From CAXBNB01 sp965267535 (GTDB lineage Bacteria; Bacteroidota; Bacteroidia; Cytophagales; Cyclobacteriaceae), in the NCBI GenBank assembly GCA_965267535.1, contig OZ254082.1, forward strand, positions 1 to 64,000: DNA of 64,000 nucleotides, given 5' to 3'. Below are positions 62,001-64,000 of the stretch, piece after piece. A program made the position numbers and the translations under genes. The notes beneath the pieces are model-generated. The model did not search any database. It worked only from the letters and a program-made list of their open reading frames with translations, and was not told where the DNA came from. Numbering within the stretch: position 1 is the stretch's first letter; every line of letters begins with the position of its first letter.

Positions 62001-63182
62001 TCTGCCGGTTACGTTGGGGTTGAAAACACGCGACCCCTCTCCCAAATCCATCAGCCCTACGATATTGCGGAGTGTTTGCGTCTCGTTGTTACGGTTTAGG
62101 ATGTATACTTCTACACGAGTCACATTGACTCCAGAGGTAACTTGAGGAAGGCGGGAGAGCCACCGTTCGTAGTTGTCGCGAAAGAAATGCCCGAGGAAAA
62201 AGTGTTTGTTTTCGTCATAGTCAGACGCTCGCACTTCAAACTCTCTGCCTTGAAAGCCACTTGGAATGTTTAATACTTCGTTTCGCCCCTGTTGGCGTGA
62301 TGCTACAGCGGTAACGTATAGTTTGCCAAACTGAAGTTGGGTTTTTAGTCCAAAAAGACTTTGTCCGCCGGTGATAAGGCTGTTAGAAATAGGCATGCTT
62401 ACATTTCCAATTTCTATTTTTTTAATGATATCCTCGTCGTATCCGGTGTATTCTACCTTTAGGTTGTTTTGAAAATCAAAGGAATTGTTGTTGTCGAAGT
62501 TGGCGATTACCGATAGTTTTTCTCCGATGTTTCCTTTTACATTCATGGAGATTTGTTGGTTGTAGTTGAAGCCGCCGGTTTTTTGTTGCCGGATGGGTAT
62601 GGCCGGGTTTTCTACCCTCTGCCATCTGCCTCCAAAATCAAGATTGAGAAATCCGTTGGGTTGAATGTCTACATAGTTTCCTCCAAATATTCGATCAAAT
62701 ACCGGACTTACAAACAGTTTGGGTAGCAGGCTTCTGCCGCTTACAGCACTCTCTCCATCCAGCCCCGCAGATTTGTCTTTCCAGTAGGTTTTTAGCATTT
62801 GTTGGTTTTGATATTTACCAAATTCGCTAAATGACATTCTACTGGCCGGTCGGTAGTTAAGATCACCTATTTTTTCATAGATGGTATAGTTCATTCCGGT
62901 ATCTATCTCTACTTCCAGGCTGTGGTTAGAGGGCTCTTTCAGCAGTAGAGGAGATTTGCTGGGTCTGCTGGTGTATGGGTCGCCAAATCGATCTCTGGGA
63001 ACGTAAGTTGGGCGTTTGCTTGGCGTGTAGGGTTTGTTTTTTACCGAGTCTTGCGCAGTGGTGTCTTGTGATACAGTGTCTTGCTGAAAAGCGAAGCTAC
63101 GAGCAGATGCAGGACTGTAAGCAAGCCAGTTGCCAAAAAGTAAAGCCAGTACGATGATTATGTAGAGTTTGAACCGGATCAA
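56061..63182 (-). CDS. sprA: Type IX secretion translocon SprA (Sov)
   Basis: 2373 residues, close to the known size of SprA (about 2400), the giant single-chain beta-barrel through which T9SS cargo leaves the periplasm; needed for gliding in relatives. The start is a TTG at 63182, since a stop lies two codons upstream in frame and no ATG is near. A signal peptide follows (LYIIIVLALLFGNWLAY). Conserved stretches include FGGNYVDIQPNGFLNLDFGG, VSMPISNSLITGGQSLFGLK, GYDEDIIKKIEIGN and WRLDYAGLSKLPMFKD. The tiny ORF overlapping its start is described separately. It is downstream of ruvA with no terminator between. Confidence 0.96.
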   Translation of the reverse strand: MIRFKLYIIIVLALLFGNWLAYSPASARSFAFQQDTVSQDTTAQDSVKNKPYTPSKRPTYVPRDRFGDPYTSRPSKSPLLLKEPSNHSLEVEIDTGMNYTIYEKIGDLNYRPASRMSFSEFGKYQNQQMLKTYWKDKSAGLDGESAVSGRSLLPKLFVSPVFDRIFGGNYVDIQPNGFLNLDFGGRWQRVENPAIPIRQQKTGGFNYNQQISMNVKGNIGEKLSVIANFDNNNSFDFQNNLKVEYTGYDEDIIKKIEIGNVSMPISNSLITGGQSLFGLKTQLQFGKLYVTAVASRQQGRNEVLNIPSGFQGREFEVRASDYDENKHFFLGHFFRDNYERWLSRLPQVTSGVNVTRVEVYILNRNNETQTLRNIVGLMDLGEGSRVFNPNVTGRVPGPADNEANNLFEELKDVPDIRNIETAGDYLTNRYSMSKSVDFETITAARKLDPREYEWNRQLGYITLLRKLQNDEVLAVSYEYNYNGQTYSVGELSEDYQGRQDDDLIMLKLLRPTKINTKVPSWDLMMKNIYYLNAYRLSEEGFTLRIHYRDDLTNFDNPSLNQGAETKDIPLVRLLGLDQLNRNGDRQRDGNFDFIEGVTVNKEKGNIIFPVLEPFGRTLKSHFRDNEQNLINKYVYDTLYRTTQIAAQQVASKNKFFIQGRFQSGSASEIRLEGINIDEESVVVTAGGTQLTKGLHYTVDGRLGVVRIIDDGILNSGKDIQISYEKADLFNFQTRWLTGAHFDYRFSDNFNIGATLLHLNERPGGISRFSVGEEPTRNTKYGFDINYQKESRFLTKMIDALPILNTKEKSTINFNGEFAQIIPGTSNIVNGDGTSYIDDFENAATPINIAGGHIAWKLASTPETRNNKFVIDNGENNLGYGYKRAKLAWYVIDNTFYRSGGGNKPSNISNDDLANNYVKPVLPQEIYQQRDRQIINTNEPIFDLAYYPSERGPYNYNPNLTPDGLLNNPEQNFGAITRANTNEVNWDKTNVEYLEFWMMDPFVLGDNGKVLDGIFNQNNTTGGELIFNFGSISEDVMKDNRHAFENGLPPNGSAENTTVTEWGKVTTLQYLTDFFDNSASARPNQDVGFDGLKSEEEEDFPAFQNFVNQPSLNSNGRARVLSDVSADNFKYFLDPEYDNQDAKILERYKNFNGMENNSPINAGSGSFTASSSNIPENEDLNNDNTISDLEEYFEYKIPLKPGQLGIGKGHIIDQVEDRSGTNWYLFRIPVRNPDNIFGNPSFNSIKFYRIYLTGWRQPVVLRFAKLQLVGSQWRKYDQNLEQSGFSEIPETTTSDFDVSVVNIEENSVPSEGKSPYVIPPGLQRDRDNTTTIQRRNNEQSLRICVEGLEDGDARAVYKNVGLDLLNYGRLKMFLHAERNNDNFLDDDEVTAFIRFGRDFVENYYEIEVPLKITPEDLPVSGDELRRLVWPEENEIDIAIDELYALKLRRDREGFNQEQAYIRPSENGKYNLTVEGNPKMSSVQSLMIGVRNPKSDDLQDKSICIWANELRVADFDRQAGYAVNARLSAQLADFARVNASTRFTSIGFGSIQQRISERTRDETFQYDVSADVNLDKLIPGKHGLKVPMYVSTEKTTVTPKYDPLDQDLPLDAALLSFGSEQERNEYKNKVQDRTTRKAINFSNVRKEKVNPEAKSHIYDIENFSFNYAFSESITSGINTAAFVEKNYRGGINYNYSPSLTPIEPFKKVEFLDGKYLKLIKEFNFNPLPSNLSMRAEVDRRFTKRQLRNADLTTDGIDPYFEKYFNFNRSYGMRWNLTKSLSLDYTARARAIVDEPQGDLDTQAKRDSVIYNLQHLGRMKNFDQNIGANYRLPLDKIPLTDWVSADLRYAVGYNWNGGSIDQIEEFGNIISNNRDRSVNSKVDMVKLYNKVGFLKEINTPKRSSTRRSQQASAKKDTVNKSDGGIFKGILRMAMSLRSINVNYSVRESTTLPGFRPRAYLFGLDSGFNAPGKAFVLGSQDPDIRFRAAENGWLVKSPFLTSFFTQRQSEDLGVKANIEPFKDLKLQVDFKRTSDGDFQEIFRYDSISSTFNSLTPTRSGAYSVSFLSFNTAFVKDNPDNTSPTFTNFENYRSIIQSRLNALSDAGEYGINSQDVLVPAFIAAYSGKNPNTVSLTPFPKVPLPNWRLDYAGLSKLPMFKDLVSSINITHSYTSSFRINNYTNSSKYTNTPDLSQSITDYPRATISNDSGLVPVYILNEVSIAERFSPLIGVNVRTKSRSTAKVEWKKERNLVLNLSNSQITEMRSSDISFDFGTTKKDWKIPFKVQGRTMTIKNDIRFRMTFTIRDTKTIQRKIDDVTTITAGNINYQLRPTVSYVANEKLDITMYFERNINQPRVSNSYNRATTAFGVQMRFSLAQ

Positions 63183-63205
63183 GTGCTATCTCGCTTATGG
63201 GTCAT
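63179..63205 (-). other. 8-codon ORF linking ruvA stop to sprA start
   Basis: The ATG at 63203-63205 overlaps the ruvA stop (ATGA). It reads MTHKRDST and stops at TGA 63179-63181, which overlaps the sprA TTG (63180-63182). This may couple translation, or the ATG may be the true sprA start in a frameshifted sequence. Confidence 0.35.
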
Positions 63206-63795
63206 GCCCTTTTGAGGGCTAATTTAATTAATTCTTCCAGACTAAGGTCGGCATCACTTTCTTTGAGGATGCGGTCGATGGTTTTTTCTGCTGCAGCCTT
63301 GTTGATTCCTAAAGTGGCCAATGCGGATAACGCTTCGTTTTTCACGGTATTGCCCTGTATGAGCGATATGCCTTCTGAGCGCTCGAGTAGTTCTTCCTTA
63401 GCCATTTTGTCTTTTAGTTCCAAAATGATACGCTGGGCGGTTTTCTGACCTATTCCTTTTACTCCGGAAATGGTTTTTGCATCACCATTTACGATAGCCG
63501 AATGAAGCTCCTCTGCTGAAAGGGAAGAAAGCACCATAAGGGCTGTAGATGGCCCTACTCCGGATATGGAAATCAAATCCAGAAAGCGTGTTTTTTCGAA
63601 AGGTTCGTAAAAACCGAAAAGGGTGTGTGCATCTTCCTTGATGTGCAGGTAAGTATGTAGTTTGGTATGGGTAGCTTCTTTGAGGTGACCATAGGTATTG
63701 AGTGATATTTTTACCTCATAACCTATGCCGCCTACCTCGACTATCAAAAAAGTGGGATCTTTTTCTGTGATTTCCCCTTTTAGGTATGTAATCAT
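63202..63795 (-). CDS. ruvA: Holliday junction branch migration protein RuvA
   Basis: 197 residues, normal length. It binds Holliday junctions as a tetramer and loads RuvB. The three domains are visible: the N-terminal OB-fold (MITYLKGEITEKDPTFLIVE, YLHIKEDAHTLFGF), the paired helix-hairpin-helix region (ISGVGPSTALMVLSSLS, GVKGIGQKTAQRIILELKDK), and the C-terminal RuvB-binding domain (NEALSALATLGINKAAAEKT). It overlaps the malic-enzyme gene by four bases upstream and reaches the sprA start downstream, so it is the middle gene of one message. Confidence 0.97.
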   Translation of the reverse strand: MITYLKGEITEKDPTFLIVEVGGIGYEVKISLNTYGHLKEATHTKLHTYLHIKEDAHTLFGFYEPFEKTRFLDLISISGVGPSTALMVLSSLSAEELHSAIVNGDAKTISGVKGIGQKTAQRIILELKDKMAKEELLERSEGISLIQGNTVKNEALSALATLGINKAAAEKTIDRILKESDADLSLEELIKLALKRA

Positions 63796-64000
63796 TTATT
63801 TGTTCGGTTTTTGGTGGTTTGAGCATCTACTACAGCTATGGCAGCCATATTGAAAATGTCGCGTGACGAGCTGCCGTTTTGCAGGATGTGTACCGGTTTT
63901 TTCATTCCCATGAGGATAGGGCCTATGGCTTCACTACCTCCTATTTCCATCAGTATGTTGTAGGCTATGTTTGCCGATGACAGGTCAGGGAAAATCAATG
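63792..64000 (-). CDS. maeB: 3' end of NADP-dependent malic enzyme (partial)
   Basis: The last 69 or so codons of a gene that continues past the right edge. The visible part matches the C-terminal phosphotransacetylase-like domain of the long malic enzyme: IFPDLSSANIAYNILMEIGG, EAIGPILMGMKKPVHILQNG and FNMAAIAVVDAQ. The enzyme turns malate into pyruvate and CO2 with NADP. A phosphate acetyltransferase has the same domain, so the call depends on the missing N-terminal part; the malic enzyme is favoured by the short tail TTKNRTNK. Its TGA overlaps the ruvA ATG. Confidence 0.75.
   Translation of the reverse strand, partial: LIFPDLSSANIAYNILMEIGGSEAIGPILMGMKKPVHILQNGSSSRDIFNMAAIAVVDAQTTKNRTNK

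Noticed and set aside
1..64000. tRNA, rRNA, CRISPR arrays, insertion sequences, prophage, replication origin
   Set aside because: I looked for cloverleaf-like gaps, regularly spaced repeats, transposase motifs and integrase genes and saw none; intergenic gaps are mostly under 250 bases.

Overview
The window comes from a Bacteroidota genome, most likely a member of the Cytophagales. The evidence is the set of type IX secretion (T9SS) genes (porU, porV, sprA), several Bacteroidota-only domain families (DUF4783, DUF4407, BatD, DUF4212 with its symporter), the recurring Bacteroidota -7 promoter element TAnnTTTG upstream of genes, and the lack of clear Shine-Dalgarno sequences. The DNA is moderately AT-rich and densely coded, with genes on both strands. 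I saw no rRNA, tRNA, CRISPR array, insertion sequence or prophage. Only two stretches of more than 300 bases lack an intact large gene: 1891-2293 (terminator and a possible small RNA) and 5103-5681 (a decayed nucleotidyltransferase and its small partner).

Layout. 1-5.1 kb: DUF4407 membrane protein, DUF4783 secreted protein, glutamate dehydrogenase, phosphatidylserine decarboxylase and an rRNA pseudouridine synthase, the last two separated by a perfect bidirectional terminator. 5.1-11.3 kb (minus strand): decayed nucleotidyltransferase module, scpB, a zinc-less DksA-like protein, comM, gmhA, a small membrane protein, an orphan peptide-binding lipoprotein and a small secreted protein. 11.4-15.1 kb: a large helical-repeat protein, nth, an ECF sigma factor with a small partner, DUF427. 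15.1-19.1 kb (minus): a surface metallopeptidase/TolB-propeller/barrel protein coupled to a class V aminotransferase. 19.3-24.6 kb: a secreted TPR-CHAT protein, then DUF4212, symporter and Rieske genes. 24.6-28.4 kb: an ada-alkB alkylation-repair pair, then a LytS/LytR-type two-component pair with a direct-repeat operator.

28.5-37.9 kb: hemH, cysteine desulfurase, a small conserved-looking protein, batD, aroC, a dicarboxylate symporter, nfu and lipB (iron-sulfur delivery facing lipoate attachment), a lipoprotein and a membrane protein. 37.9-47 kb (minus): mscS, then a T9SS block of porU, porV and a catalytically dead M16 protein, then pssA and an MBL hydrolase. 47-53.3 kb (plus): an FAD oxidoreductase, a dead-peptidase paralogue of the 15-18 kb protein, yicC and carbonic anhydrase. 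53.3-64 kb: Wzi, WecA, the giant T9SS translocon gene sprA, ruvA and the 3' end of maeB.

How the genes connect. porU, porV and sprA give the outer-membrane part of the T9SS: SprA is the translocon, PorV the shuttle and PorU the sortase. pssA and psd are successive steps of phosphatidylethanolamine synthesis, about 41 kb apart. Nfu, the cysteine desulfurase and LipB link iron-sulfur assembly to lipoylation, and the ferrochelatase carries an internal cysteine cluster suggesting that it is itself an iron-sulfur enzyme. WecA, Wzi and GmhA belong to surface-polysaccharide biology. The most unusual points are the active/dead pair of peptidase-propeller-barrel proteins, the TTG starts of sprA and the FAD oxidoreductase that overlap the stops of tiny upstream ORFs, paired GCCAAAT inverted repeats around the DUF4783 gene, and the 21-bp-phased repeat before the LytS/LytR genes.
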